From Cryomorphaceae bacterium (lineage in GTDB: Bacteria; Bacteroidota; Bacteroidia; Flavobacteriales_D; Cryomorphaceae), in contig PXBH01000090.1 in NCBI GenBank assembly GCA_003565555.1, positions 1 through 42,047 of the forward strand: a DNA stretch of 42,047 bases, read 5' to 3'. Shown here piece after piece: positions 16,228 through 25,115 of the stretch. The notes beneath the pieces were generated by a model. The model ran no database searches, was not told the DNA's origin, and was given only the letters and a program-made list of their open reading frames with translations. A program made the translations under genes and the position numbers. The first letter of the stretch is position 1. Each line of letters opens with the position of its first letter.

Positions 16228-17076
16228 TCAGATGAGGTAGAAGAAGGTGAAAACGAAGACCCACACAAGGTCTACAAAGTGCCAGTATAGGCCTGTTTTT
16301 TCGACCATTTCGTAGTGTCCGCGGCGGCGGTATACGCCTTTCAGCACTTGGATGAAGATGATGATATTGATCACCACACCGCTGAATACGTGAAAGCCGT
16401 GAAAACCTGTAATAAAGAAGAAGAAGTTGCCGTATTGCGGGGGGCCGTATTCGTTGATGGTCATATTGGCTCCCTGCACGTGCATTACCTTATCCTCATA
16501 AATAGAAACAGCCTCGGCACCTTCGATCACGCGTTCATTTTCGGATCCTTTATTGGCAATCAGGCCGAAGTTTGCAACGTCTGCCGCGGTTTTGTTATTC
16601 GGAATTTCTTCGGTGAGCCAATATTTGGCATTGTCTGCCATGGTAATATACCCGGGAGTGCCGTGGATAAAGTGGCTCCATTCCCAAGCCTGAGAGCCGA
16701 GAAAGAAAAAGCCGCCGATGATGGTCCACGCCAGCCACTTGATCACGCCTTTATCGTCTTTTCTGTGGCCTGCCTCAACAGCGAGCACCATAGTCACCGA
16801 GCTGATGATCAAAATAAAAGTCATCAAAGCCACATAAATCAACGGGTAGTGCCCTGACAAGCCCGGCAGGCTGTAAAACACTTCCTCACCGATGGGCCAT
16901 GCACCTGTGTATGCGTGCCGCGCATAACCGTAGGCGACGAGCAGTCCCGAAAAAGTTAATGCATCGGAGACGAGGAAAAACCACATCATCATTTTTCCGT
17001 AGCTCACGCTGAAGGGTGAGCGGCCCCCTCCCCAGAGGGTTGAACTGTCTACTGCCTGTGTAGCTTCTGATGCCAT
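16228..17076 (-). CDS. cytochrome c oxidase subunit III (second copy)
   Basis: A 282-residue integral membrane protein. The ATG at 17076 is used (MASEATQAVDSSTLWGGG); the frame is open further up but would overlap the preceding gene. Seven membrane segments fit the COX3 fold: MMMWFFLVSDALTFSGLLVA begins the first, FFFFITGFHGFHVFSGVV carries the conserved His motif, and the last ends TGLYWHFVDLVWVFVFTFFY. A loop of about 80 residues (from SHFIHGTPGYITMADN to EYGPPQYG) separates two helices and would project from the membrane. It is one of two tandem subunit III genes; the pair has diverged strongly but shares the YWHFVD motif. It lies 22 nt after its paralogue. Confidence 0.92.
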   Translation of the reverse strand: MASEATQAVDSSTLWGGGRSPFSVSYGKMMMWFFLVSDALTFSGLLVAYGYARHAYTGAWPIGEEVFYSLPGLSGHYPLIYVALMTFILIISSVTMVLAVEAGHRKDDKGVIKWLAWTIIGGFFFLGSQAWEWSHFIHGTPGYITMADNAKYWLTEEIPNNKTAADVANFGLIANKGSENERVIEGAEAVSIYEDKVMHVQGANMTINEYGPPQYGNFFFFITGFHGFHVFSGVVINIIIFIQVLKGVYRRRGHYEMVEKTGLYWHFVDLVWVFVFTFFYLI

Positions 17077-17098
17077 TTGCTGAAAATTTGGTGCAAGT

Positions 17099-17824
17099 TT
17101 AGTGAATAAATACCAAAAAGAGCAGGAGGTAAATCCAGAGAATGTCCACGAAATGCCAGTAGGTGGCACCGAGGCGCAGCCTCAGGTTATCGATCCTTTT
17201 TCTTTTGTAGATGTAAAGTGCGGCAAACAAGGCGAGAAAAAACAGCCAACCGCCTAAAACGTGCAGGAGGTGCACCACACTGAGCACGTAGATGTAGCTG
17301 CTCGAGCTGTTATTAAAAATTGAAATTTCGTTCAGCAGCGGCTTCTCGCGGAGGTTGTCTCCGGGAAAATAATACTCTCCGTTTTCATAAACGAGTTCCT
17401 GCCCTTTGTAGGTAATGGTGTAATCCTCTCCGTAAGTTCCTTCGAGGCTGTCCACGTGGCCTGACAGGTATCCGCCTACGCCCACCAGCTGATTCCAGCC
17501 CGCGTATTGCGACACACCGAATCCCAAGCCCAAAATCAGGGTAGCGATGAGCCATTTTCGCGCACCGGATTCATCGCGGGCGTTGGATGCCTTTACAGCG
17601 AGGTGAACGGTCAGACTGCTCAAAAGAATAAATCCGGTAGAAATATAAAAGGCGCTCGGTATGCGCATATTCACCCAGAGCTCACTGTAAGAAGTAACGA
17701 CATACGCACTCGAAAACCCCGCAAAGAGCATAACGATGCTGAAGATTCCGAGGTAGAGGACCATTTTTTTGGTCCGCTCGCTTCGCGTACCGTCCCACGA
17801 CATATCTGCTGTAATCTCACTCAT
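17099..17824 (-). CDS. cytochrome c oxidase subunit III (first copy)
   Basis: A 241-residue membrane protein starting at the ATG 17824, 4 nt after the cyoE stop. It contains the heme-copper oxidase subunit III pattern: the helix LGIFSIVMLFAGFSSAYVVT, a helix following PSAFYISTGFILLSSLTVHL, YIYVLSVVHLLHVLGGWLFF with the paired His, and the closing LGATYWHFVDILWIYLLLFL. A hydrophilic insertion of about 60 residues (VDSLEGTYGEDYTITYKGQE and onward) lies before the fourth helix. Tandem subunit III genes of this kind are usual in Bacteroidota cytochrome c oxidase clusters. Subunits I and II are not adjacent. Confidence 0.92.
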   Translation of the reverse strand: MSEITADMSWDGTRSERTKKMVLYLGIFSIVMLFAGFSSAYVVTSYSELWVNMRIPSAFYISTGFILLSSLTVHLAVKASNARDESGARKWLIATLILGLGFGVSQYAGWNQLVGVGGYLSGHVDSLEGTYGEDYTITYKGQELVYENGEYYFPGDNLREKPLLNEISIFNNSSSSYIYVLSVVHLLHVLGGWLFFLALFAALYIYKRKRIDNLRLRLGATYWHFVDILWIYLLLFLVFIH

Positions 17825-17828
17825 CTTT

Positions 17829-18719
17829 CTACACTTTATCAATCAGGTAAACAACTAAAATAAACGGGAGGTAGAGGAAGGAGGCAAACATTACCTTCTT
17901 CGCATCCGCATCTTTTTTGGTGGCAAAGAGCCGAACCGCGGGCCACATAAACAGCAAGCCGAGCACGGCTCCCGCCCACGCGCTGAAGACTCCGGTAAGC
18001 CCGAAAGCCCAAGGCAACAGCGACACCGGAATCAGAAACAGCGTGTAGAGGAGGATCAAGAATGCACTGTGCCCGTCTTTGGCTCCGCGCGAGGGCAATA
18101 AGCGGTAGCCTGCCTTGGAATAGTCTTCCTCCGCCACCCAGGCGATGGCCCAAAAGTGGGGAAACTGCCAGACAAATTGCACGGCAAACAACAGACCCGC
18201 GAAGAGATCAAAGGCGCCTGTGGCGGCCACATAACCCAACATAGGCGGAATGGCTCCGGGAAACGCCCCGGCAAAAACGGCCAAATTCGTGGTGCGCTTC
18301 ATCGGCGTGTACACAAATACATAGCTGAACAATGCCAAAGCGCCGAGGACGGCGGCAAGGGTATTGAACAGAAAGTACAGCACAGCCAAACCCGATAAGG
18401 TCATCAGCAGCCCGAAAATTAAGCCTTCCGCAACAGACATATTGCCTTGCGGAATAGGGCGATTCGCGGTACGCTTCATCAGCGCGTCAAAGTCTTTTTC
18501 TATGATTTGGTTGAAGCCGTTGGAGGCACCCGTCACCAGAAATCCGCCCAAAGCCAACCAAAAGGCGTCAGACCACAAAAATACCGAAGCACCTATACCG
18601 TATCCCATCACCGAAGATACCACCACAAGGGCGGTCAGGCGCATCTTTACAAAGGCCGCATAAGCCCCTACCTTGCTCAGGATTCGAACTTTTGCGGAAG
18701 CGGTGGTAGTTTCTGTCAT
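17829..18719 (-). CDS. cyoE: protoheme IX farnesyltransferase (heme O synthase)
   Basis: A 296-residue polytopic enzyme of the UbiA prenyltransferase family that attaches a farnesyl group to heme B to make heme O, the first step to heme A for the oxidase. The ATG at 18719 is preferred over one at 18755 because the latter would begin upstream of the promoter element. The metal-diphosphate motif NQIIEKDFDALMKRTANRP (residues 70-88) and the second polar motif around AEEDYSKAGYRLLPS are present, and about nine membrane helices are predicted. It is the first gene of a unit with oxidase subunits III, III and IV, sco1 and DUF420, which matches its role. The call is firm. Confidence 0.96.
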   Translation of the reverse strand: MTETTTASAKVRILSKVGAYAAFVKMRLTALVVVSSVMGYGIGASVFLWSDAFWLALGGFLVTGASNGFNQIIEKDFDALMKRTANRPIPQGNMSVAEGLIFGLLMTLSGLAVLYFLFNTLAAVLGALALFSYVFVYTPMKRTTNLAVFAGAFPGAIPPMLGYVAATGAFDLFAGLLFAVQFVWQFPHFWAIAWVAEEDYSKAGYRLLPSRGAKDGHSAFLILLYTLFLIPVSLLPWAFGLTGVFSAWAGAVLGLLFMWPAVRLFATKKDADAKKVMFASFLYLPFILVVYLIDKV

Positions 18720-18742
18720 TTTGAGGGGGACAACAACGGGCA

Positions 18743-18750
18743 CAAAGGTA
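18743..18750 (-). promoter_or_regulatory. Bacteroidota -7 promoter element for the cyoE-oxidase unit
   Basis: On the minus strand the sequence reads TACCTTTG, an exact TAnnTTTG match, 23 nt before the cyoE ATG. It lies in the 75-nt gap after the RemB/Wzi-like gene and separates the polysaccharide unit from the oxidase unit. Confidence 0.62.
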
Positions 18751-18794
18751 CACAACTTTCAGCCAAAAGTCGCGCTGCCAAACGTTAAACCCCT

Positions 18795-20363
18795 TCAAAA
18801 ATCCCTGTAACGATTGAAAAAACCGGTAGAAAGACTGATCCCGGCAAAGGCTTCGGTCTCAAAAGATCCGCCGTCTGTGGAGAGGGCCCGAACGGTAGCC
18901 CGCAGTGAGAGGCGCAGGTTCATCTTTCGGTGTATCACCTTCCCGACGGAAACCCGTTGAAAAACAAGGTCGTTTCTGATTCCCTGAGCGATACGGTTAC
19001 CGAAAATCATTTCAGGATTGGCATAGCTTCTGAAAATATTGCCGCCCATATTGGCGCCTCCGTCTCGACCGTAGCGGCTCACTACGGTATGGCTTCCCGC
19101 AAACCAGGTGCCCCGCTCGTAGTCCGCGAAGAAAACGGCTTCGTAAAAATTAGATCCCAAGGGGTGGGCCAGCGGCTGATTAAAGTGGGTATAACTTTGC
19201 AGCGGGCTGCCGTGGCTGTAAGTGAAAGGCCTCACCACGTTGAACTCTCCCTGCAGCCTCAACCCTTCGAGGCCGAGCGGATCAAAAACAGTAGCACCCG
19301 CCTGTATGCCCCACTTATTGGCCCACCATCCGTTGCGTTCCCTGAGGTTTTCAAGGAGAAACTCATCCAGCATAAACTGACCGTAGAGCGCCGCCTTTTT
19401 GCCCAACCTCACCTGCACATCAGCGCCTACCAGCATCCGGTCCGGAGATCCCATGGCAAACTCCACGGGTCGGTAAAATATGACCGGGTTGAGGTAGTGC
19501 GGATCAAAGCCGCGGTCAGAAAGGCTATCGCTACCCTGCCACAGTACGGACTCAAAAACAGACACCGTAACCCGACGGCTCACCGCCCAACTCAGGTGGT
19601 GGGTAGCCGTGTATTTCGGTCGAAAATTTTCCGAGCGCACCGCTTCATCGCCGATATGGGTCATCGCGGCGAATAGATTGGTGTATTTGAAGCGCCACAC
19701 ATCCGTGGTGAGCTTGAGGTAGGGATAGTTGTAGGCTGCATCGCTCAAAAGCAGAGACCGGTAACCGCTGCCGAAACTATTGGTGCCGAATCCCGCATCC
19801 ACCTGAAAGTACCGTGAGGGGGAATACATCACCGCAAATGCGGGCAGTGCAAAAGCCGAGAGGTCGCCGCTGCCCCGGTTGCGACCCAGACCGGGAAGTA
19901 CGCCCAATGAATCGGAAAAAGCATTGATGTATGCCGGGGCGCGTTCAAATCCGCCGAAAAAAGCACCGAAAATTTCAAGCTTGTCTCCGTATCGGAGGGA
20001 GGCCTGTATGCCGCCCGCGGTTCTGAACAGCGCTGAGCCCTGATCGGTCGCTTCGGCGGAAAGATCGAGCATGGGACTCAGGCCGCCGTACCATTTCCCG
20101 CCGAGGCTGCCCGAAATGTAAGGACCGAAGCAGGCACTGCCGGGAATTTCGGCACTGTCGGCTGAGGCGAGAACCGCGCGCACTTCGTTTTGCCGGAAAG
20201 GCACCACTGCAGGATGGAAAAACGTATCACGGGCAAACACCGCCCGCTCCAAAGCCATACTCCCGAAGCGGTCGAGAAAATCTGCTCCCGTCTGCGCCCG
20301 CACACCGCCCGCAAGGCACAAGGCCACCAAGATTATCCGTATTTTACCGTGCGTCGCGCTCAA
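18795..20363 (-). CDS. RemB/Wzi-like outer-membrane beta-barrel (second copy)
   Basis: A 522-residue predicted outer-membrane protein with an N-terminal signal (GKIRIILVALCLAGGVRAQ) and alternating aromatic/polar strands ending in RYRDF with a terminal Phe, as expected for a barrel. The start is a TTG (20361-20363) that overlaps the transferase gene by 20 nt. It is clearly a diverged paralogue of the gene at 21462-23045. Both carry SLLLSD-A-NYP, a FE/YE-VW strand and the box [10 protein letters not shown]. The family includes the capsule-assembly Wzi group and the gliding-associated RemB of Flavobacterium. Its place as last gene after gmd, fcl and a WecA/TagO-type enzyme suggests a surface-polysaccharide role (inference). 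Confidence 0.8.
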   Translation of the reverse strand: MSATHGKIRIILVALCLAGGVRAQTGADFLDRFGSMALERAVFARDTFFHPAVVPFRQNEVRAVLASADSAEIPGSACFGPYISGSLGGKWYGGLSPMLDLSAEATDQGSALFRTAGGIQASLRYGDKLEIFGAFFGGFERAPAYINAFSDSLGVLPGLGRNRGSGDLSAFALPAFAVMYSPSRYFQVDAGFGTNSFGSGYRSLLLSDAAYNYPYLKLTTDVWRFKYTNLFAAMTHIGDEAVRSENFRPKYTATHHLSWAVSRRVTVSVFESVLWQGSDSLSDRGFDPHYLNPVIFYRPVEFAMGSPDRMLVGADVQVRLGKKAALYGQFMLDEFLLENLRERNGWWANKWGIQAGATVFDPLGLEGLRLQGEFNVVRPFTYSHGSPLQSYTHFNQPLAHPLGSNFYEAVFFADYERGTWFAGSHTVVSRYGRDGGANMGGNIFRSYANPEMIFGNRIAQGIRNDLVFQRVSVGKVIHRKMNLRLSLRATVRALSTDGGSFETEAFAGISLSTGFFNRYRDF

Positions 20364-21447
20364 CTTTCGGGGGGCGTTTTTTCAAAAGAAATACAGAGTG
20401 AACCAGTGTAAAGCCGATCAACAGCATGGCAAAAAAGGTCAGGGTATGGTCTACGCCGCCGAAAAGCAAACTGCAAAGGGGAATCACAATGCTCACCGCA
20501 TAGAGTACCAAAGCTGTGGCGCGGTGGCCATACCCCCTGTCTATCAGGCGATGGTGAATGTGCCGGCGGTCCGGGTGAAAAGGCGATTCGCCCCGAAAAA
20601 CGCGCAGGCTGAATACGCGCAGGGTATCAATGAGCGGGTAAGCCAAAACAGACATGGCAAAAACCGCGGGCGATACCCCGCCGCGGAGCAAAGGCAATGC
20701 ATCGAAATCCGTTTCTATACACTTGATCGCCAGAGCAAATGTGAAGGCCCCGATAAAGAGAGAACCGGAATCGCCCATGTAAATTTTCGCGGGAGAAAAA
20801 TTGAAGATCAGAAAGGCCGTGAGGGCACCGGCAAGTACAAAAGAGAGCAAGGCCAAGTCATACTGACCCGTGATGTAAAACCAAAACCCGAAAAACAGGG
20901 AGGTAATGAGTCCGATTCCCGCGGCCAATCCGTCACTCCCGTCAATCAGGTTGAAAGCATTCACTACTACGATGTAAGTAAATACCGAGAGCAGCACACT
21001 GGCGTAGTAGGGAATCTCTTCCACCCCGAATACCCCGTGCATCCCCGTGATCCGGATATCGGCCATGATCACTAAAATGAAGCCCACGATCCCGTGTCCG
21101 ATGAGTTTCTTGACGGGCGCCACCCCGATAATGTCGTCTTTCACCCCGATGAAAAAAATGAGTACCGCTGCGGAAATGAGGTATTTGAACTCCTTCACCG
21201 ATGAAGCAAAGCTGTAAGGACTCCCGAAAAAAGAGAGGTTATCCCAGGGAAACCACAGCGCGTAAGCGAAGAGACTCGCCGCGAAAATGATAATCCCGCC
21301 GATGGTGGGGATGCTGCCCTTCTGGTGCTTGCGCGATTCATCCGGCGCATCAGTCAGGTTCTTGAGTTTGGCCACGGTAATGAGGGAGGGCGTTGCAAGC
21401 AGAACCACGAAGAATGCTGTGCTGAAACCGAGTATTATTTCCTTCAC
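20344..21447 (-). CDS. WecA/TagO-type polyprenyl-phosphate sugar-1-phosphate transferase
   Basis: A 367-residue membrane enzyme of the PNPT family (MraY/WecA/TagO), which transfers a sugar-1-phosphate from a UDP-sugar to undecaprenyl phosphate and so starts lipid-linked glycan synthesis. The GTG at 21447 is chosen; the upstream ATG at 21513 would overlap the barrel gene by 52 nt and add a hydrophilic leader. Motifs in order: DAPDESRKHQKGSIPTIGG, the Mg-binding NAFNLIDGSDGLAAGI, MGDSGSLFIGAF and HPDRRHIHHRLIDRGYGHR. The last histidine-rich loop points to WecA/TagO rather than MraY. About ten membrane helices are visible. Neighbouring GDP-fucose genes suggest that it starts an envelope glycan. 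The specific sugar is unknown. Confidence 0.9.
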   Translation of the reverse strand: MKEIILGFSTAFFVVLLATPSLITVAKLKNLTDAPDESRKHQKGSIPTIGGIIIFAASLFAYALWFPWDNLSFFGSPYSFASSVKEFKYLISAAVLIFFIGVKDDIIGVAPVKKLIGHGIVGFILVIMADIRITGMHGVFGVEEIPYYASVLLSVFTYIVVVNAFNLIDGSDGLAAGIGLITSLFFGFWFYITGQYDLALLSFVLAGALTAFLIFNFSPAKIYMGDSGSLFIGAFTFALAIKCIETDFDALPLLRGGVSPAVFAMSVLAYPLIDTLRVFSLRVFRGESPFHPDRRHIHHRLIDRGYGHRATALVLYAVSIVIPLCSLLFGGVDHTLTFFAMLLIGFTLVHSVFLLKKRPPKVERDAR

Positions 21448-21461
21448 GTTCTGATTTCTTT

Positions 21462-23045
21462 CTAAAAGTTTCGGTAGGTGCGGGGCAGCCGTGTTTTCAA
21501 TCCGAAATACCAAAAAGCGTTGCGGGTATTCACCGCATCGGCCTCGGTGCTTCGGTCTGTAAATCCGGCAAAAACCTGCATTTGGTTTCGCGGGTTGAAG
21601 ATATACGCCACGCGGTAATCTTGATAAAATACACGCATCGCCTCAGCCGCACCGGCTTCGGGAGTGAGCAAAGGATCGCGCAGCCCTGCGGTCAGATCGG
21701 CCGAGACCCACTCCGCCCGAGCGTACCATCGCTTCCGCAAAAAAGTAACGGCGCCGAGCACCTCTCTGAAGCCGCTGCCCAGGGGGTGCGCCAGAGGTTG
21801 ATTGAGGTGGGTGAATCCCTGAAGGGCATTGGCAGCCGCATAGCTCCCCTCCTCCGCTTGATTGTACTCGAGCCGTACATCAAAATATTTAGCCAATCCG
21901 TAGGCGTGCACCCCCGCCTGAAAACCGCCTTTTGCATTCCCACCGCGGTCACGCATGTACTGTCCGTAGAGACGCAGTTTATCAACGGGTTGCCAGGCAG
22001 CATTTACCCCCACCATGGCATTGCGGTTCGGATCGTCGAGGCCGAACCTCAAGGTATTGGTAAAAATCAGGGGATTCAGGGCACTGTAGTCAAAAGGAGT
22101 GTTGCCGCTGCCCTCCCGAAATGCGCGCCACATCACCGCCTCGTAGAAACCGATTTCCAGAGATTTCACCGGTTTGATCGAAAGGTAATTGAACGAGACC
22201 CGCTTTCGCTTAAATAGGGATTCCGGAGCATCGCCGAGGGGCAGGCGCTCCAAGCTTTGCATCAGGGCCACATTGTTTCGCAACTGCACTTTACCGCCCC
22301 AAAGACTCAGCGTGTAACCCGCAAAGGGGTAGTTGAATGCATTGTCAGAAAGCAGAAGGGACCGGCTCCCGTGGCCGAGGAAGTGCTTAAAATGTCCCGC
22401 CTGTACCGTGAGCCATTTTGCGGGATTGAAGCCCACGAATCCGCTCGCCATACTGAAATCGTATCCGCCTTCTCCGAACGGTTTCACGCGCCCCATACCG
22501 GGCACCACGTTGTAATTCTGTACAAAGTCGGTGAGGTAGACGGGAAAGCGGGCCTGATTCTCCGTAAAATCGGTGTAGACATATACCGCATCACCCACCT
22601 TTCCGCTCACGGCAAATCCGCGTGTATTGACGTAGAGGGGATTCGGGTTACCTTCCGGAAATCCGTTTCTCCGCAGCTCCTCGCCGCCGGAGAAGTTGAA
22701 GATCGGGTCGAAAACAAAACGCAAACCGGGCTTATCCGCAATGACCAGGTGCTCTTCAAAAATCTTCCGGTGCACAAGGCTGCGCGCTGCTGAGGTATCT
22801 CTGTGCACTGCCGCATCAGGGTCAAAATCTTCGATAAACCCGGTGTAAACAGGCTGCATGCCTGAGTGTACCGCCGTTTGACGGTGTACATCTTCACGGA
22901 CCATTTGCATCCGTGAAATGTCGTCCATGGGCAAGATAAATTCCTGTGCACTCAGCCCGGTCGAAATGAGGCCCATCCCGAAAACCCATGCATACAGGGC
23001 AAAGCCCGAGGGCTCAGATAGGTTTTTTTTCTGCCGTTTCAGCAT
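21462..23045 (-). CDS. RemB-like outer-membrane beta-barrel (first copy)
   Basis: A 527-residue predicted outer-membrane protein. The ATG at 23045 starts a plausible if long signal sequence ([20 protein letters not shown] to TGLSAQ) and overlaps the 3' end of fcl by 32 nt; no better start lies downstream. After an N-terminal periplasmic region (residues 35-110) come strands with aromatic girdles and the family boxes [29 protein letters not shown] and [16 protein letters not shown]. RemB of Flavobacterium johnsoniae, linked to gliding motility, and Wzi capsule proteins share this architecture. It resembles the gene at 18795-20363 throughout, so the two are paralogues separated by the transferase. 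The RemB name is a family-level assignment only. Confidence 0.8.
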   Translation of the reverse strand: MLKRQKKNLSEPSGFALYAWVFGMGLISTGLSAQEFILPMDDISRMQMVREDVHRQTAVHSGMQPVYTGFIEDFDPDAAVHRDTSAARSLVHRKIFEEHLVIADKPGLRFVFDPIFNFSGGEELRRNGFPEGNPNPLYVNTRGFAVSGKVGDAVYVYTDFTENQARFPVYLTDFVQNYNVVPGMGRVKPFGEGGYDFSMASGFVGFNPAKWLTVQAGHFKHFLGHGSRSLLLSDNAFNYPFAGYTLSLWGGKVQLRNNVALMQSLERLPLGDAPESLFKRKRVSFNYLSIKPVKSLEIGFYEAVMWRAFREGSGNTPFDYSALNPLIFTNTLRFGLDDPNRNAMVGVNAAWQPVDKLRLYGQYMRDRGGNAKGGFQAGVHAYGLAKYFDVRLEYNQAEEGSYAAANALQGFTHLNQPLAHPLGSGFREVLGAVTFLRKRWYARAEWVSADLTAGLRDPLLTPEAGAAEAMRVFYQDYRVAYIFNPRNQMQVFAGFTDRSTEADAVNTRNAFWYFGLKTRLPRTYRNF

Positions 23046-23964
23046 AGCTCTTGCAAACTTCGGCAATGCCGTCTTCAAGCGTAATTTTATGCTTCCAGCC
23101 CAAGGCCCGAATTTTAGAAACATCGGTGAGTTTGCGGGGAGTTCCGTCAGGCTTCGAAGTGTTGAAGACCAGACTTCCTTCAAATCCGGATGCGCGGGCA
23201 ATCATGCGTGCGAGGGTTTCGATGGTGACATCCTCGCCGGTACCTATGTTGAGAAATTGCTTTCCGTCGTAATTTTCCATGAGGAAAAGACATGCTTCGG
23301 CCAGGTCATCCACATGAAGAAATTCACGCATCGGCTTGCCCGAACCCCATACTTCCACTTCGCTTTTTCCGTCGCGTACGGCCTCGTAAAATTTGCGCAC
23401 CAAAGCGGGAAGGACATGGGAATTCTGCAGGTCGTAATTGTCATTGGGGCCGTAAAGGTTCGTCGGCATGGCAGAGATGAAATTGGCGCCGTACTGATCG
23501 CGGTAGGCCTCACAAAGTTTGATCCCCGCAATTTTTGCAACGGCATAGGGCTCATTGGTGGGTTCGAGCGGGCCGGTGAGCAAGGCTTCCTCGGGCATGG
23601 GCTGAGGAGCCGCTTTGGGGTAAATGCAAGTTGAGCCGAGAAAGAGGAGTTTATCAACTCCGTGCACATAGGCGGCGTGAATCACATTGGCGGCTATGGC
23701 CAGGTTGTCGTAGAGAAACTCGGCGCGGTAGGTATTGTTGGCCTGTATCCCTCCTACCTTTGCCGCAGCCAGGTAGACGTATCGGGGGCGCTCTTCGGCA
23801 AAAAATGCATGAACCGCAGCTTGATCCCGCAGGTCGAGCTCGGAGGAGGAACGCACGATCAGATTCCCGTAACCGCTGCGCTTCAGGGCCCGTACCAGTG
23901 CGCTCCCCACCATACCGCGGTGTCCGGCCACAAAAATTTTGGCTTGTTTATCGATATCACTCAT
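23014..23964 (-). CDS. fcl: GDP-L-fucose synthase
   Basis: A 316-residue short-chain dehydrogenase that converts GDP-4-keto-6-deoxy-mannose to GDP-L-fucose (epimerase and NADPH reductase). The NADP-binding motif [14 protein letters not shown] is at residues 14-27. The catalytic Ser-Tyr-Lys set is Ser111 (FLGSTCIYP), Tyr140 and Lys144 (PYAVAKIAG). The C-terminal substrate domain has [16 protein letters not shown] and [14 protein letters not shown]. The start overlaps the gmd stop by 8 nt, and the 3' end overlaps the barrel gene by 32 nt. With gmd it makes a complete GDP-mannose to GDP-fucose route for surface glycans. Confidence 0.96.
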   Translation of the reverse strand: MSDIDKQAKIFVAGHRGMVGSALVRALKRSGYGNLIVRSSSELDLRDQAAVHAFFAEERPRYVYLAAAKVGGIQANNTYRAEFLYDNLAIAANVIHAAYVHGVDKLLFLGSTCIYPKAAPQPMPEEALLTGPLEPTNEPYAVAKIAGIKLCEAYRDQYGANFISAMPTNLYGPNDNYDLQNSHVLPALVRKFYEAVRDGKSEVEVWGSGKPMREFLHVDDLAEACLFLMENYDGKQFLNIGTGEDVTIETLARMIARASGFEGSLVFNTSKPDGTPRKLTDVSKIRALGWKHKITLEDGIAEVCKSYAETAEKKPI

Positions 23965-25048
23965 TGTAATTGAGCACAGTGTGGCCTCCGTCCATGAGAT
24001 ATTTGTCGCGTTTGAACAGGGCGATATCCGCTTCGGTCATTTCGTCGATCAAGCGGTCGAGGTCATAGTCCGGCACCCAGCCGAGGTTCTTCCGCGCCTT
24101 TGAGGGGTCGCCTACGAGGAGATCTACTTCCGTGGGGCGATAGTACCGCGGGTCTACCTCTACGACCACTTTACCGTTGTCACTGCGCACGCCCTTTTCA
24201 TCTGCACCCTTGCCCCGCCATTCGATCGGAATACCGGCCTTCGCAAAAGATTTTTCCAAAAATGTGCGCACCGAATACTTCACGCCGGTGGCAAGCACAT
24301 AATCCTCCGGGGTGTCCTGCTGAAGCATGAGCCACATTCCCTTCACATAGTCCTTGGCATGGCCCCAGTCGCGCTCGGCGTGGAGGTTACCGATGTAGAG
24401 TTTTTCCTGAAGGCCGAGAGAGATGCGCGCGGCGGCCCGCGTAATTTTTCGCGTCACGAAAGTTTCCCCCCTCAGGGGACTCTCGTGGTTGAAGAGGATT
24501 CCGTTGCAGGCAAACATTCCGTAGGCCTCGCGGTAATTTTTGGTGATCCAAAACGCGTAGAGTTTGGCCACGCCGTAAGGGCTTCTGGGGTAAAAAGGCG
24601 TAGTCTCGGTCTGGGGAGTTTCCATTACTTTGCCGTAGAGCTCGCTGGTGGATGCCTGGTAGATTTTGGTTTTCTCCTCCATTTTAAGAATGCGCACCGC
24701 TTCCAGCAGGCGAAGCGTACCCATGGCGTCCGTATTGGCGGTGTATTCGGGAGTTTCGAAAGACACCTGCACGTGCGACATCGCTCCGAGGTTGTAAATT
24801 TCATCGGGCTGCACCTCCTGAATGATACGGATCAGGTTTGTAGCATCGGTGAGGTCGCCGTAGTGCAGAGTAAATTTCACATTCTTCTCGTGGCGGTCTT
24901 GGTAAAGGTGGTCTACGCGGTCTGTATTAAAAAGCGAACTGCGCCGCTTGATGCCGTGTACATTGTACCCTTTTTCGAGCAGGAGCTCGGAAAGATAGGC
25001 GCCGTCTTGTCCGGTAACACCCGTGATGAGGGCCGTTTTTTGAGGCAT
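23957..25048 (-). CDS. gmd: GDP-mannose 4,6-dehydratase
   Basis: A 363-residue enzyme of the NDP-sugar dehydratase family, the first step from GDP-mannose to GDP-fucose. It has the Rossmann motif [20 protein letters not shown] (residues 8-27), the GDP-mannose dehydratase signature [16 protein letters not shown], and the catalytic region [10 protein letters not shown] with Glu136. Tyr158 and Lys162 are in [11 protein letters not shown], and [19 protein letters not shown] is also diagnostic. It is the first gene of the polysaccharide unit, with an exact -7 element just upstream, and it overlaps fcl by 8 nt. Length and motifs are standard. Confidence 0.97.
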   Translation of the reverse strand: MPQKTALITGVTGQDGAYLSELLLEKGYNVHGIKRRSSLFNTDRVDHLYQDRHEKNVKFTLHYGDLTDATNLIRIIQEVQPDEIYNLGAMSHVQVSFETPEYTANTDAMGTLRLLEAVRILKMEEKTKIYQASTSELYGKVMETPQTETTPFYPRSPYGVAKLYAFWITKNYREAYGMFACNGILFNHESPLRGETFVTRKITRAAARISLGLQEKLYIGNLHAERDWGHAKDYVKGMWLMLQQDTPEDYVLATGVKYSVRTFLEKSFAKAGIPIEWRGKGADEKGVRSDNGKVVVEVDPRYYRPTEVDLLVGDPSKARKNLGWVPDYDLDRLIDEMTEADIALFKRDKYLMDGGHTVLNYNE

Positions 25049-25063
25049 TTACAAAGGTTTTTG

Positions 25064-25071
25064 CAAAAGTA
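25064..25071 (-). promoter_or_regulatory. Bacteroidota -7 promoter element for the gmd unit
   Basis: The minus strand reads TACTTTTG, an exact TAnnTTTG match, 15 nt before the gmd ATG, giving a very short leader. No TTG-type -33 element is clear. It lies in the 67-nt gap after the shortened aldehyde dehydrogenase gene. Confidence 0.6.
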
Positions 25072-25115
25072 AGAGAATTACCCGGCCTTGCGCGGGGGCG
25101 GCATTCTTAAACCAA

